The translations under genes were made by a program, and so were the position numbers. Below, piece after piece: positions 23,691 to 32,986 of a stretch of DNA of 64,000 nucleotides. Numbering within the stretch: position 1 is the first letter of the stretch; each line of letters begins with the position of its first letter. Below the pieces are notes generated by a model. That model was not told the DNA's origin, did not search any database, and saw nothing but the letters and a program-made list of their open reading frames with translations. Origin of the DNA: Sphingobacterium sp. CZ-UAM (GTDB taxonomy: Bacteria > Bacteroidota > Bacteroidia > Sphingobacteriales > Sphingobacteriaceae); assembly GCF_002000245.1 (NCBI RefSeq), contig NZ_MTCM01000001.1:806001-870000 (forward strand), given 5' to 3'.

Positions 23691-25721
23691 ATGGAACACA
23701 AACATATTTATGATGCACAAGGTAAACAACTTTGTTGTACACAGACGGAAAAAATATATAATCAGGCAGGCGCCCAACGTTTAATACAGGGCGCAGCTGC
23801 ACAGGATCAGGCACACAGTCACAGTGATGATGACGGTCATGATCATTCAGTGGCAGGAGGGAGTACATTGCAGCTGTTTCTGCCAGCAATAATCTCATTT
23901 GTCCTGCTGATTGCAGCCATTGCATTCGACAATTGGATAGCGCAGGAATGGTTTAGAGGGTGGATCCGGATTGCCTGGTATGTGCTGGCCTATATTCCTG
24001 TTGGTCTGCCCGTGATTAAAGATGCATTGAAAAGTATTGGAAAAGGGGAAATATTCTCTGAATTCTTATTGATGAGTATCGCCACCATTGGAGCCTTTGC
24101 AATTCGAGAATATCCCGAGGCAGTTGCCGTAATGCTTTTCTATGCGGTAGGTGAGGTGTTTCAGACATTGGCGGTCAGTCGTGCCAAAAGTAATATTAAA
24201 GCGCTTCTGGATCAGCGTCCAGATGAGGTGACGATCGTTGAGGGAAGTAGTAGCAGGGTCATCAAAGCTGATGCTGCAGCAATCGGTGATGTCATCCAAC
24301 TGAAGCCCGGGGAGAAGTTGGGCTTGGACGGGGAACTTATCTCCGATACCGCTTCCTTCAATACGGCGGCGTTGACGGGAGAAAGTAAACCTGACACAAA
24401 GACCAAAGGTGAAGTTGTGCTGGCCGGAATGATCAACATGAATACCGTGAGTCTGGTAAAGGTGACAACAGCATACCAGGACAGTAAATTGAGCAAAATC
24501 CTTGAGCTTGTACAAAATGCGACCTCGCAGAAGGCGCCTACGGAACTCTTTATCCGGAAATTTGCAAAAATCTATACGCCGATTGTGGTTCTTTTGGCGA
24601 TAGCGATCTGTCTGCTACCTTACTTTTTTGTCGGGCAATACGTATTTAGCGATTGGCTTTATCGCGCGCTTGTGTTTCTCGTGATTTCCTGTCCATGTGC
24701 CTTGGTCATCTCGATCCCATTGGGCTATTTTGGTGGTATCGGTGCGGCGAGTAGAAACGGTATTCTGTTCAAAGGAAGTAATTTTCTGGATGCGATGGCA
24801 GCGATACAGAATGTAGTCATGGATAAAACCGGAACAATGACCGAAGGGGTTTTCAAGGTGCAGGAAGTTCGTTTGGAACCAGGTTTTGAGGAAGCAACCA
24901 TGCTTAGATTGGTCAATAAAATCGAAAGTCATAGCAGCCATCCTGTAGCCACAGCAATCAGGGAATATGTGGGAGAGGTCGATGAATCTATAAATCTGAC
25001 CGATGTTGAAGAAATACCAGGGCATGGACTGAAGGGTAATGTGGACGGCAAGGTATTTTTGGTTGGTAACTTTAAGCTTTTGGACAAGTTTAATATCAGC
25101 TATACCATCGATCCGGATACAATCGTTTATACCACAATAGCCATTGCATGGGATAATCGCTTCGTTGGATATATTACCATTGCAGATAGTATCAAAGAAG
25201 ATGCTGCACAGACCATACAACTCTTGCACAAACTTGGAGTGAAAGCAACCATGCTCAGTGGCGATAAGAGTACGGTTGTCGCGTATGTGGCAAACGAATT
25301 GGGGATTGATAAAGCCTTTGGAGATCTTCTTCCGGAAGATAAGGTAAATAAAGTCAAGGAGATAAATTCTGTTGGTGAAAGTGTGGCTTTCGTTGGTGAT
25401 GGCGTCAACGACGCGCCTGTCGTGGCCTTGAGTGATGTGGGTATAGCTATGGGGGGACTAGGCAGTGATGCAACCATCGAAACGGCAGATGTAGTTATCC
25501 AAGATGATAGACCATCAAAGATACCAATGGCGATTCATATTGGTAAACAGACCAAAAAAGTGGTTTACCAAAATATAGGGTTGGCATTTGTGGTCAAGGG
25601 AGTTGTTCTAATCCTTGGCGCCGGAGGGCTGGCGACCATGTGGGAAGCTGTGTTTGCAGATGTTGGTGTTTCACTTATTGCCATACTCAACGCGATTCGC
25701 ATTCAGAAGATGAAGTTCTAA
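23691..25721 (+). CDS. P1B-type heavy-metal ATPase (Zn/Cd/Pb type)
   Basis: 676 residues. The N-terminus has no CxxC metal-binding domain but has CC at residues 15-16 and a His/Asp-rich stretch with HSHSDDDGHDHS. The TM motif CPCALVISIPLGYF has C334 and C336; the phosphorylation site DKTGTMTEG has D378. GDGVNDAPVVALSDVG is the hinge motif. The last helix has DVGVSLIAILNAIR, the Asp-Gly pattern of the P1B-2 group (ZntA/CadA), which exports Zn, Cd and Pb. It follows the RND pump and adaptor, so metal may move from cytosol to periplasm here and from there through the RND complex. Confidence 0.93.
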   Translation: MEHKHIYDAQGKQLCCTQTEKIYNQAGAQRLIQGAAAQDQAHSHSDDDGHDHSVAGGSTLQLFLPAIISFVLLIAAIAFDNWIAQEWFRGWIRIAWYVLAYIPVGLPVIKDALKSIGKGEIFSEFLLMSIATIGAFAIREYPEAVAVMLFYAVGEVFQTLAVSRAKSNIKALLDQRPDEVTIVEGSSSRVIKADAAAIGDVIQLKPGEKLGLDGELISDTASFNTAALTGESKPDTKTKGEVVLAGMINMNTVSLVKVTTAYQDSKLSKILELVQNATSQKAPTELFIRKFAKIYTPIVVLLAIAICLLPYFFVGQYVFSDWLYRALVFLVISCPCALVISIPLGYFGGIGAASRNGILFKGSNFLDAMAAIQNVVMDKTGTMTEGVFKVQEVRLEPGFEEATMLRLVNKIESHSSHPVATAIREYVGEVDESINLTDVEEIPGHGLKGNVDGKVFLVGNFKLLDKFNISYTIDPDTIVYTTIAIAWDNRFVGYITIADSIKEDAAQTIQLLHKLGVKATMLSGDKSTVVAYVANELGIDKAFGDLLPEDKVNKVKEINSVGESVAFVGDGVNDAPVVALSDVGIAMGGLGSDATIETADVVIQDDRPSKIPMAIHIGKQTKKVVYQNIGLAFVVKGVVLILGAGGLATMWEAVFADVGVSLIAILNAIRIQKMKF

Positions 25722-26199
25722 ATTAATTTTCGTTAAAGATGTGCTTACCCTTCGGGCTGAAATGCTGGAAGGGTAGGCTTCTGATGTCTTAGCTGGGTTC
25801 GGGTATCGCATGGGATTTCGTCGAACCTCCGTCTGCCTTGCGTCGTACCTGCTTCGTTCTGTGTCCAACATGCATCCGTGGTGAGTCCGAGTCTAACACG
25901 GTTTCATGGTGGTGTGACGATGTATTGACTATGCTCGCATATCGACTGAGGGGCGAATAAAGGCATATTAAGTCCAAAAGAAGGGCCAACTATAAGTCGA
26001 ATAAGCGAAAAGACTCGGACTCTGTTCCTAAAAGCTATAATAATGTTTGTTTAATTCTTTAAAATGTATTATTTTTTTTAGATTTTGTATAGCTATTAAA
26101 TATAAGAAAATGAATTATTTTAGTGTTATCGATGTAAAAGTATATTTTTTATATACTTTTTTTTAACAAAAGAGTTATCGAGTGACGGGGAACTGATGC
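25722..26199. other. 478-nt intergenic region with GC-richer block and inverted repeat
   Basis: A short stem (TACCCTTC/GAAGGGTA, 25746-25775) follows the ATPase gene. From about 25790 to 25930 the DNA is richer in G, C and CG steps than its surroundings and has no coding frame recognised; the last ~150 nt are very AT-rich. It may be a remnant or a dispersed repeat. Confidence 0.5.
25883..26022. repeat. 12-bp perfect inverted repeat, 140 nt overall
   Basis: GAGTCCGAGTCT at 25883-25894 is matched by its exact complement AGACTCGGACTC at 26011-26022. The 116 nt between them hold no recognised gene. Could be a miniature element, a large RNA stem or a REP-like repeat. Confidence 0.5.
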
Positions 26200-26487
26200 T
26201 TATTCTGCTAAAAGTTTCTCATAGAGCGGCCAGAGTACTGTCAAGTCGTCATCTGATTGGGCTTCGGGATAATGCTCATCATGTAAATTGCGGATTTCAA
26301 CAGCTTGCCCTTGCTCATTCTTTATGACAGCGGCACGAAGTTCCTCAGTTCCATCATAATAAATGCCCACGCCAGCAAGCTCACCATCGCGGATAATTTC
26401 ACTGACGATGTACTTTCTTGTATTGTCCCCCTTGTGGGCACTGTGACCACTGTAAATGCTGTTTCCTTTGCGATAGTGTCTTTCCAT
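26200..26487 (-). CDS. Conserved hypothetical protein
   Basis: 95 residues, no signal peptide or membrane helix. It reads as a small soluble domain: an N-terminal basic part with GHSAHKGDNTRK, then alternate strands, such as VSEIIRDGELAGVGIYYDG and AAVIKNEQGQAVEIRNL, and a helical C-terminus. No family recognised. It lies 110 nt downstream of the GlxA-type regulator on the minus strand in tandem with it, so transcription from the same promoter is possible. Confidence 0.5.
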   Translation of the reverse strand: MERHYRKGNSIYSGHSAHKGDNTRKYIVSEIIRDGELAGVGIYYDGTEELRAAVIKNEQGQAVEIRNLHDEHYPEAQSDDDLTVLWPLYEKLLAE

Positions 26488-26596
26488 AATCGTAGAACAC
26501 CGAAAGGATCACATTTGTTGTATTTTTCTATTTTCTATCCTGATGAGATTGGAAATAATTTTTACCGACCCATTACGAATGCAGGACAAAGAATCA

Positions 26597-27586
26597 TTAT
26601 TTCATTGCGGATTTGTTGTATTTGTTGCGATAGGCCAAAGGAGAGAGGCCGGTAACTTTGCGAAATATTTCCCTAAAGGCTTTTGAATCGGAATAGCCTA
26701 CTTCGTACATGACTTCGTTCACTGTTTTTCCGGAGATTTCCAGTTCTTTTTTTGCAGATTCAATTTTGACCCTTTGGAGATATTCAATTGGTGTATTACC
26801 TGTCGCTTTTATAAATCGCCGGTTGAAGTTCCGTCGGCCAATGGTAAATCGTTCTGAAAGTTGTTGAATGGAAATCTTCTGGGCGAAATTATGCTCAATA
26901 TACTCCTGAGCTTTGATGATCGTTTCATCGCCATGCCTTTTTTGACCATTAAAGATAACGAAATCAGATTGTTGTTGCCGGTCAAGGTTAATCTGGAATA
27001 TCTTGGAGCAATAGATTGCCGTCTTTCGATCATAATACTTTTCAACCAGATAAATGAGCAGGTGCAGAAATGAATATCCACCACCATTGGTACAAATGCC
27101 TTCTTCATCTGTTATAATTCGGTCGGTCTTCATGATGACATTGGGAAATAACTGTTTGAAATTTGTTTCGGCGCTCCAATGGATTGAACAGTTTTTCTTT
27201 TCTAAAAGACCTGTTGAGGCAAGGATATAGGCTCCGGTACACATGCTGGCAACCTGAGCTCCATTGCGATATTGTTTACATAACCAGTCTATAAATGGTC
27301 TGTTTTCGGTGTTTAATACAGTGAAGTCTGGGGCAACGGCGGGAATTACAATCAGATCTGTCCGCTGGACGGCAGTAATTTCTTTCTGCGGCATTACAGC
27401 GAGTAAACCATTCAGAAAAACGGATTGTCTGGAAAGTCCGACGAGTTCAATTTCAAATACCGTTTTATCATGATGTTGTTGGTAGTACCTATTGGCTTCG
27501 GTAAAGATATGATAAGTGCCAATAATGCATGAAAGTGTATTTGGGCCAGTCTGAACTTCAGGTACCAAAATTGTTAAGTGTTTCAT
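26597..27586 (-). CDS. GlxA-type AraC family regulator (DJ-1/PfpI domain plus HTH)
   Basis: 329 residues from ATG 27586; an upstream in-frame ATG at 27634 precedes the promoter box, so it is not used. Residues 1-190 form a DJ-1/PfpI-like domain: LIVIPAVAPDF, and VASMCTGAYILASTGLLEKKNCSIHW, with the nucleophile-elbow-like Cys. Residues ~220-320 form the AraC-type double HTH (SIQQLSERFTIGRRNFNRRF, then TVNEVMYEVGYSDSKAFREIF). Such GlxA-like proteins control various amine or catabolic pathways in other bacteria; target unknown here. It is divergent from the SRPBCC protein gene at 27784. Confidence 0.92.
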   Translation of the reverse strand: MKHLTILVPEVQTGPNTLSCIIGTYHIFTEANRYYQQHHDKTVFEIELVGLSRQSVFLNGLLAVMPQKEITAVQRTDLIVIPAVAPDFTVLNTENRPFIDWLCKQYRNGAQVASMCTGAYILASTGLLEKKNCSIHWSAETNFKQLFPNVIMKTDRIITDEEGICTNGGGYSFLHLLIYLVEKYYDRKTAIYCSKIFQINLDRQQQSDFVIFNGQKRHGDETIIKAQEYIEHNFAQKISIQQLSERFTIGRRNFNRRFIKATGNTPIEYLQRVKIESAKKELEISGKTVNEVMYEVGYSDSKAFREIFRKVTGLSPLAYRNKYNKSAMK

Positions 27587-27631
27587 CTTTCTTGGTTTAA
27601 AATTGAATGATCCGATGTGTGGTGTATTATT

Positions 27632-27662
27632 CAAATATAAGGAAATGTGTTGTCCAAATCAA
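27632..27662 (-). promoter_or_regulatory. Bacteroidetes promoter for the GlxA-type gene
   Basis: On the minus strand, TTG (27660-27662) is spaced 20 nt from TATATTTG (27632-27639). This is the best full -33/-7 match in the window. It would give a leader of about 40 nt to ATG 27586. Confidence 0.7.
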
Positions 27663-27783
27663 CCGCTCAGAATGTCTATTTGGCACCCTATTTTAAATCT
27701 TAAATGTCTATAACTTTGACTTATTCTAGTGGAGGCTGGATATTTAAGTGGTTGAAAAATAAATATTAACAAAAAAATAGAGG

Positions 27784-28707
27784 ATGGAAAAAAAAGATTT
27801 TACAACCGATATAATCGTTGGAGCGAAGCCGCAACAGGTATTTGACGCGATTATCAATGTTCGTGGCTGGTGGTCAGAAAACATTGAAGGCGGCACAGCA
27901 GCACTAGATGATGTATTTTCTTATCACTACCAGGATATACACGAGTGTAAAGTAAAGCTCGTTGAAGTGCAGAGCAATGTCAAAGTTGTATGGCGGGTGT
28001 TGGAGAACGATTTCAAATTTACGACCGATAAACAGGAATGGGTGGAGAGCTATGTGATCTTTGATATCATTGATCTCGGCGGTAAGACGCAATTAAAATT
28101 TACTCATCAGGGGCTGGTGCCTGATATGGAATGTTATGATGTCTGTCAGGCTGCATGGACATATTATATCCAAGAAAGTCTGCAGCAATTGATTCTAACA
28201 GGACAGGGGCTTGCTACGCCCAAAGAGAACATATTGTCCTTAGCGGAAATTAGGGAGCAATTGTTGGCAAAACAAAAGGGTAAAAGTATTTATCATAGAT
28301 TATTGATTAAAACACCAGTTGAAAAAGTATACTGGGCAATCACTACTCAGGAAGGGCTGGCGGGCTGGTGGACGCCCGATACCATTGCAGCACCGGAAAT
28401 AGGAAGCATCTTGCGGTTTGGCTTTGGCCCTGATTATTTCAAAAAAATGGAAGTCCTTGCATTATATCCTTATGCACTTGTCGCATGGCAATGTAAGGAG
28501 GGCTTTGAGGAATGGATAGGAACAACACTGACATTTGAATTGATTCCACATCAGAAAGGCTGTACGCTCTTGTTCCATCATGACGGTTGGGCTAAATATA
28601 GTGAGGAATTTGCCTCCTGTAGCTATGATTGGGCGCTTTTCTTTAGGAGCCTGAAATTTTTGTGTGAAACAGGAAAAGGTTTTCCTTATCCTGAATTCAA
28701 TAAATAA
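27784..28707 (+). CDS. Tandem SRPBCC (AHSA1-like) domain protein
   Basis: 307 residues in two SRPBCC units. Unit 1 (about residues 1-155) has QQVFDAIINVRGWWSENIEGG; unit 2 (about 175-305) has EKVYWAITTQEGLAGWWTPDT and LTFELIPHQKGCTLLFHHDGW. Both show the conserved WW motif and the lipid or ligand-binding pocket pattern of AHSA1/START-like proteins. The ligand is unknown. Neither domain has an attached regulator here, but the gene is divergent from the GlxA-type regulator 197 nt away. No signal peptide, so cytoplasmic. Confidence 0.85.
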   Translation: MEKKDFTTDIIVGAKPQQVFDAIINVRGWWSENIEGGTAALDDVFSYHYQDIHECKVKLVEVQSNVKVVWRVLENDFKFTTDKQEWVESYVIFDIIDLGGKTQLKFTHQGLVPDMECYDVCQAAWTYYIQESLQQLILTGQGLATPKENILSLAEIREQLLAKQKGKSIYHRLLIKTPVEKVYWAITTQEGLAGWWTPDTIAAPEIGSILRFGFGPDYFKKMEVLALYPYALVAWQCKEGFEEWIGTTLTFELIPHQKGCTLLFHHDGWAKYSEEFASCSYDWALFFRSLKFLCETGKGFPYPEFNK

Positions 28708-28824
28708 AGCAGAATCGTTTTCACGGATTCAGATAAGGGGCTTGGTTAAATTTCGCTCCCTATATGTGCATTGACCTATTGAGGAAAGTGCTCGAAATAT
28801 TTAAGCGAGATGCAGGTGCAAAAC

Positions 28825-28854
28825 AGTCCCAATTATATCTTTATAATTGGGACT
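28825..28854. repeat. 13-bp hairpin in convergent region
   Basis: AGTCCCAATTATA (28825-28837) pairs exactly with 28842-28854; loop 4 nt. A second inverted pair TATGGAGCA/TGCTCCATA lies at 28859-28867 and 28940-28948. The region is the 294-nt space between the SRPBCC and DUF389 stops. No T-run; a terminator role is possible but weak. Confidence 0.5.
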
Positions 28855-29001
28855 ACCATATGGAGCAGGAGACGTTTCTCTCTGCAGCTCGGTGCAAAAT
28901 ACGACTGGAAGTGCACAGCGGAACCGGTGAATACCGGATTGCTCCATAGACGATCCCTGTTCGATCAACTGTTCATACTTGGAAATTGAATAGTTCACGG
29001 A

Positions 29002-30297
29002 TTATTTGAAGTTCCGTTCTATGATCTCGAGGCTGTCTTTTGGAAAACGGTTTTTTAACCAAAGACGCAATTTTATTTGTTGTATTTCAGCTAAAGGAAC
29101 TTTCGATGAATAAATAAAGGCAACCATATTTGCTAAGCTATCCTTTTTTGCATAGTACTGTTGTTGTCCTATGCTATAGGACTGTAGTTCGGGGAAAAGT
29201 ACTGCTAAGTCGTTAGCTAATTGTGGGCTTGCGACCTGATATTTAGCAAGCTCATTGTTGAGTGCCCGGATGGTTAAATCCTTATCATTCACAGCAGCAC
29301 TTCGTTTGTCGATTTCACTGAGGATTGTGGTTTTGAGATCGAGGCTATCCTGACGGATGATCAGGTCGGTATGCGTGATGCCAAATGACTCCATGGATTT
29401 TTTTAATGCAGCAATTTCCTGGTCACTAAATTTCTTTGCTAAGAAGGCTAGCTCCAAACGTTTCGGCTTGGTGAGCAATTTTTCATAGACGACCGTATAA
29501 CCTTTATCACTAAATTGTTGTTGAACAAATTGTTTAACCTTATTTGTGTATTTCTTTTCCTGTAGGAGATTGTAGGCAAAATATAAGCTCGGTATTACTA
29601 AGGCAAGGATAATCAGGCTGATACTTTGGCTTATTCTTTTTTCTCTTTTAGGATCAACATAATGTTTTTTGGGATATCTAAGGTATTTCACGATCGTAAA
29701 TGTCGCAATGCATATAAAAACACAATTGATAATATATAGAAATAAGGCACCAGCGAAGTAACTTAAATTTCCTATAGCCAGCCCATAGCCTGCGGTACAG
29801 AGCGGAGGCATCAAAGCTGTTGCAATAGCCACCCCGGGTATTGGATTACCTTTATCGACCCGGGTTATGGCAATTACGCCTACCAAGCCACCAAAAAGTG
29901 CAATAAGTACATCATAGATATTGGGTGAAGTACGGGCGAGCAATTCGGATTGCGCTTCTTTAAATGGGCTCAGAAGAAAATACAAAGAGGATACAACCAG
30001 ACTGATCAGGGTTGCGATCAATAGATTCTTAAGGGATTTCTTTAAGAGCTGAAAATCAAATGTACCCAGCGCAAAGCCGGCTCCCACAATCGGGCCCATG
30101 AGTGGGGAGATAAGCATCGCACCAATAATTACCGCTGTTGAATTGACATTTAGACCAACAGAAGCAATCACAATGGCACATGCCAAGATCCATGCATTGG
30201 CGCCACGGAATGAAATGTTGCTGATCACATTATCAAGAACGGCCTCTTTTCGTTCCTCTCCCGGGTGCAGATCAAAAAATCGGAGCATCTTATTCAT
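29002..30297 (-). CDS. DUF389 membrane protein
   Basis: 431 residues. The first half holds about six hydrophobic helices (about residues 35-250), containing the typical DUF389 pattern SVGLNVNSTAVIIGAMLISPLMGPIVG. The block GVIAITRVDKGNPIPGVAIATALMPPLCTAGY is also characteristic. The C-terminal 200 residues are soluble and helical. The function of DUF389 proteins is unknown. It is convergent to the SRPBCC gene; the plus-strand neighbour has no link. Start chosen at the first of two close ATGs (M1, M4). Confidence 0.88.
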   Translation of the reverse strand: MNKMLRFFDLHPGEERKEAVLDNVISNISFRGANAWILACAIVIASVGLNVNSTAVIIGAMLISPLMGPIVGAGFALGTFDFQLLKKSLKNLLIATLISLVVSSLYFLLSPFKEAQSELLARTSPNIYDVLIALFGGLVGVIAITRVDKGNPIPGVAIATALMPPLCTAGYGLAIGNLSYFAGALFLYIINCVFICIATFTIVKYLRYPKKHYVDPKREKRISQSISLIILALVIPSLYFAYNLLQEKKYTNKVKQFVQQQFSDKGYTVVYEKLLTKPKRLELAFLAKKFSDQEIAALKKSMESFGITHTDLIIRQDSLDLKTTILSEIDKRSAAVNDKDLTIRALNNELAKYQVASPQLANDLAVLFPELQSYSIGQQQYYAKKDSLANMVAFIYSSKVPLAEIQQIKLRLWLKNRFPKDSLEIIERNFK

Positions 30298-30373
30298 AAC
30301 AGCTTGTTTTCTCTATGCGAATATACATATGTTTTAATTCGTGGGATGAATCAGATTGATATTTGATTAAAGC

Positions 30374-30407
30374 AAAGGCCAGCCCATCAATAAATGGGCT
30401 GGCCTTT
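30374..30407 (-). terminator. Terminator of the MFS gene
   Basis: A perfect 14-bp stem (AAAGGCCAGCCCAT and its complement, 30374-30387 and 30394-30407) with a 6-nt loop just after the MFS stop, with a T-rich tail on the minus strand. Confidence 0.88.
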
Positions 30408-30431
30408 GTTGGATGGTATAATCTTCGAAAT

Positions 30432-31667
30432 TTAATTTTCAAGCTGTTCTTTACGCTTTCGTTTAAAGGCTGAATATACGATAATGACGCTGATTGTCAT
30501 TAGAATAAACGCGAGAAAAAAGGGCGCGCCCGAGAATTTGAATGGGGCATTGTCATGTGTAAAAAAGTAAAACAGATTGGTCATCATCGGAGGGCCAATA
30601 ATCGATGTGGCACTCATTAAACTGGTTAATGCTCCCTGAAGTTCGCCCTGTTCATTTGATGGGACATTTTTGGTAATGACAGATTGCAGTGCAGGACCAC
30701 ATATTCCACCCAGGCAATAAGGAATAAGAAAGACAAACATCATCCAGCCCTGATTGGCAAATGCAAACAATAATAACCCTATTGCATAAAATATCAACCC
30801 ATAATAAATGCTTTTTTGCTCACCGAGTTTTGGTGTGGTCCAACGGATCAAGACTCCTTGTACCAGACCAATCAAAAGACCGATGACGCCAAGTGAGATA
30901 CCAACCATTCTTTCGGTCCAATCAAATTTGTATATGGTAAAGAAATTCCAGTTGCTCTGTACGGCATGGCCTGCAATATAGATTAGGATCAATGCTACGA
31001 TCAAACCAGAAATCTCGGGGTGTTTTCCCAGAAAGCGAAAGGATCCGATGGGGTTAGCACGTTTCCAGTCAAAAGCCCGTCGCTTATCCTTATCCAGACT
31101 TTCGGGCAGAATAAAATACCCATACAGAAAATTTAACAGACATAAGCCTGCCGCTGCGTAAAAAGGAACCCGCGCGCCATAATGGCCAAGCAATCCGCCG
31201 ATTACGGGGCCAATAATAAAGCCCAAGCCGAAGGCAGCGCCAATTAATCCGAAGTTTTTGGCCCGATCCTCATCGGTAGAAATATCCGCAATATAAGCGC
31301 TGGCAGTCGTGAAACTTGCTCCGGTCAATCCAGCAATAACCCGTCCCAAGAATAGCCAACCTATAGAAGGGGCGAGGGCCAGAAAAATGTAGTCTACTGC
31401 AAAACCGAACAACGAAATCAAAATAATCGGTCTTCGTCCATATTTGTCACTCAGATTACCCACTACAGGTGAGAATATAAACTGTGTGAAAGCATAAGCA
31501 AAACCCAGCCAGCCACCATATTTTGCAGCTTCACTGATGTCGCTGTGGATCAGTTCTTCAATCAACTTGGGGACCACTGGAATGATAATACCCCATCCTG
31601 TGATATCAATAAGTAAAGTGATAAATATAAAGCCTATGGCGGCCTTTTTCTTGGAGTTGTCAATCAT
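30432..31667 (-). CDS. Tet-family MFS multidrug efflux pump
   Basis: 411 residues with 12 predicted helices. Motif A of the DHA1 group appears as [14 protein letters not shown] (about residues 70-83), and the start [16 protein letters not shown] is typical of TCR/Tet-family members. It would export a drug or a metabolite by proton antiport; TetA-type members pump tetracycline, but the real substrate here cannot be told from sequence. No TetR-type repressor is adjacent. It is on the minus strand with its own terminator and faces the DUF389 gene in tandem. Confidence 0.9.
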   Translation of the reverse strand: MIDNSKKKAAIGFIFITLLIDITGWGIIIPVVPKLIEELIHSDISEAAKYGGWLGFAYAFTQFIFSPVVGNLSDKYGRRPIILISLFGFAVDYIFLALAPSIGWLFLGRVIAGLTGASFTTASAYIADISTDEDRAKNFGLIGAAFGLGFIIGPVIGGLLGHYGARVPFYAAAGLCLLNFLYGYFILPESLDKDKRRAFDWKRANPIGSFRFLGKHPEISGLIVALILIYIAGHAVQSNWNFFTIYKFDWTERMVGISLGVIGLLIGLVQGVLIRWTTPKLGEQKSIYYGLIFYAIGLLLFAFANQGWMMFVFLIPYCLGGICGPALQSVITKNVPSNEQGELQGALTSLMSATSIIGPPMMTNLFYFFTHDNAPFKFSGAPFFLAFILMTISVIIVYSAFKRKRKEQLEN

Positions 31668-31833
31668 GGCCTAAAAATAGAAAATTCCTGAAAAATATAT
31701 CTATATTTTAAAAGGTTAATTTGTGGTAAACTATCGGGCTAATTGAGAAAATTGCCCGATCATGCCACTGTTCATGTTGTGAGTCTCGAATCTGCCGGAT
31801 AAAATAAATTTGTATTGACCCTGTTTTCAGCGC

Positions 31834-32301
31834 CTAAATAGCGCGACAAACAGCATGATGTCGTACGGGGAAGTTACAGGAATTGGCGATAAAGCAAAGT
31901 TGATTTGCTTCTTGATGTAGTGATGTCGCCAACGCTATTTTATCAGGATCCGAAATAATGACTTCTGGAAACAGGTCAACCTGCACAAATCTACCACTGG
32001 CATCAGAACGAGTTTCTAAAACGGCCTCTGCATTGTCCGTATAAGAAATCACGTCGATGTTATTTTTGGAACATACATAGAGATAAGACATCATATGACA
32101 GGAAACAAGGCTACTTAGGAAAAGATCTTCGGGGTTGTGTAATGTTGGATCACCTTTGAAGGCTTTTGCTGCCGAAACCTGTAAATCCGCCTTGCCCTGG
32201 ATGGAAATCCGATGACTCTTGTGGTATATTTTGGATAACGATGCCGACTGTTCCTGGCGAAACCAGGTTAAACCAGCCTTAAAGTAATGTTTGAAACTCA
32301 T
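31834..32301 (-). CDS. OsmC/Ohr family protein
   Basis: 155 residues. The conserved NPEDLFLSSLVSCHMMSYLYVCSKN region contains the first redox Cys (near residue 68), and the second occurs in the later NQLCFIANSC stretch. OsmC and Ohr proteins detoxify organic hydroperoxides using this Cys pair. The length matches OsmC-like members. The upstream space (31668-31833) shows no feature. The gene lies between the MFS pump and a broken DinB gene on the same strand. Confidence 0.9.
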   Translation of the reverse strand: MSFKHYFKAGLTWFRQEQSASLSKIYHKSHRISIQGKADLQVSAAKAFKGDPTLHNPEDLFLSSLVSCHMMSYLYVCSKNNIDVISYTDNAEAVLETRSDASGRFVQVDLFPEVIISDPDKIALATSLHQEANQLCFIANSCNFPVRHHAVCRAI

Positions 32302-32349
32302 GTAATGAATTTAGCATTTTTTATTAATTTCTACTTTTTAATACCAACT

Positions 32350-32802
32350 TTATGTTCGAACAAAAGAAATATAATCCGTGTTGATAGGTTCAAGTCCATT
32401 TCTTCTCATTTCGGAAGCTATTTGTGCTCTATGATAGGTGCCATGATTAAACACATGTAAAAGGATATCTCCAAACGAATTTTGGAACTGCTCATGCTTT
32501 GTATTGGTATAGGATATAGTTTTTGCTATCTCAGCCTCCTGAGCGAGGACTTTTGCTTTAAATCCCGAAGAAGCGAGTCCATGGTAGTGTTCACATGTTG
32601 ACAAACTGTGCTCATCCCAAACTCCTACGGGTGGTTTTTCTCCATCCAACCGGTATAATCATATCAGTTGCGCATTCACTATATGACTGAATAGCCGTAG
32701 ACAAACCGGGGGAGTTTTTTCAACTTCCTGTTTCATTTTTTCGATGAGAAGGTTATTCGCCCAATCGTTATATAACCATAATTGTACTAACGGGCTTGAC
32801 AT
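32350..32802 (-). pseudogene. DinB-family protein interrupted by an in-frame TGA
   Basis: A 150-residue frame from ATG 32802 to the stop at 32350 is open except for one TGA (codon 48, 32659-32661), where DinB relatives normally carry a Trp (the block HxxxAQLIWLxRLDGE). The N-terminal part has W-x-x-N-x-L and a His at residue 40, the C-terminal part has HVFNHGTYHRAQI; these His residues are the metal-binding triad of DinB four-helix proteins. Only the C-terminal 99 residues survive as an open frame. TGG to TGA is a single base change, so it may be a recent mutation or a sequencing error. It follows the OsmC gene on the same strand. Confidence 0.82.
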
Positions 32803-32957
32803 CTCTGATTACTTAATTGCGGTAATAAATATACGTAAATTACCTATGTAAATGTGGATTGAAACGTCAATTTTATTGCTGATTGGGTAAGTGCGGTCTG
32901 TTCATAAATGAACATGTGATGTCAGTTGACTAAGGAATGAATGATAGGTGGAATGAT

Positions 32958-32965
32958 TATCTTTG
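32958..32965 (+). promoter_or_regulatory. -7 box TATCTTTG inside a palindrome
   Basis: An exact TAnnTTTG, 22 nt before the start codon of the membrane gene at 32987. It is embedded in the palindrome ATTATCT-ttgt-AGATAAT (32956-32973), so a repressor could occlude it. Confidence 0.5.
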
Positions 32966-32986
32966 TAGATAATTAATGGATGCTGG

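Noticed and set aside
26305..26655. 116-codon plus-strand frame
   Set aside because: It overlaps the end of the GlxA-type gene and the small gene at 26200-26487 on the other strand; no domain or ribosome site.
28764..28998. Overlapping small frames (61 codons on plus, 65 on minus) in the SRPBCC/DUF389 gap
   Set aside because: Both cross inverted repeats and have no start signal; the hairpins explain the region better.
30432..31667. Possible antibiotic-resistance island around the Tet-like MFS gene
   Set aside because: No integron, transposase or atypical base use was seen around it; Tet-type similarity alone does not prove resistance.
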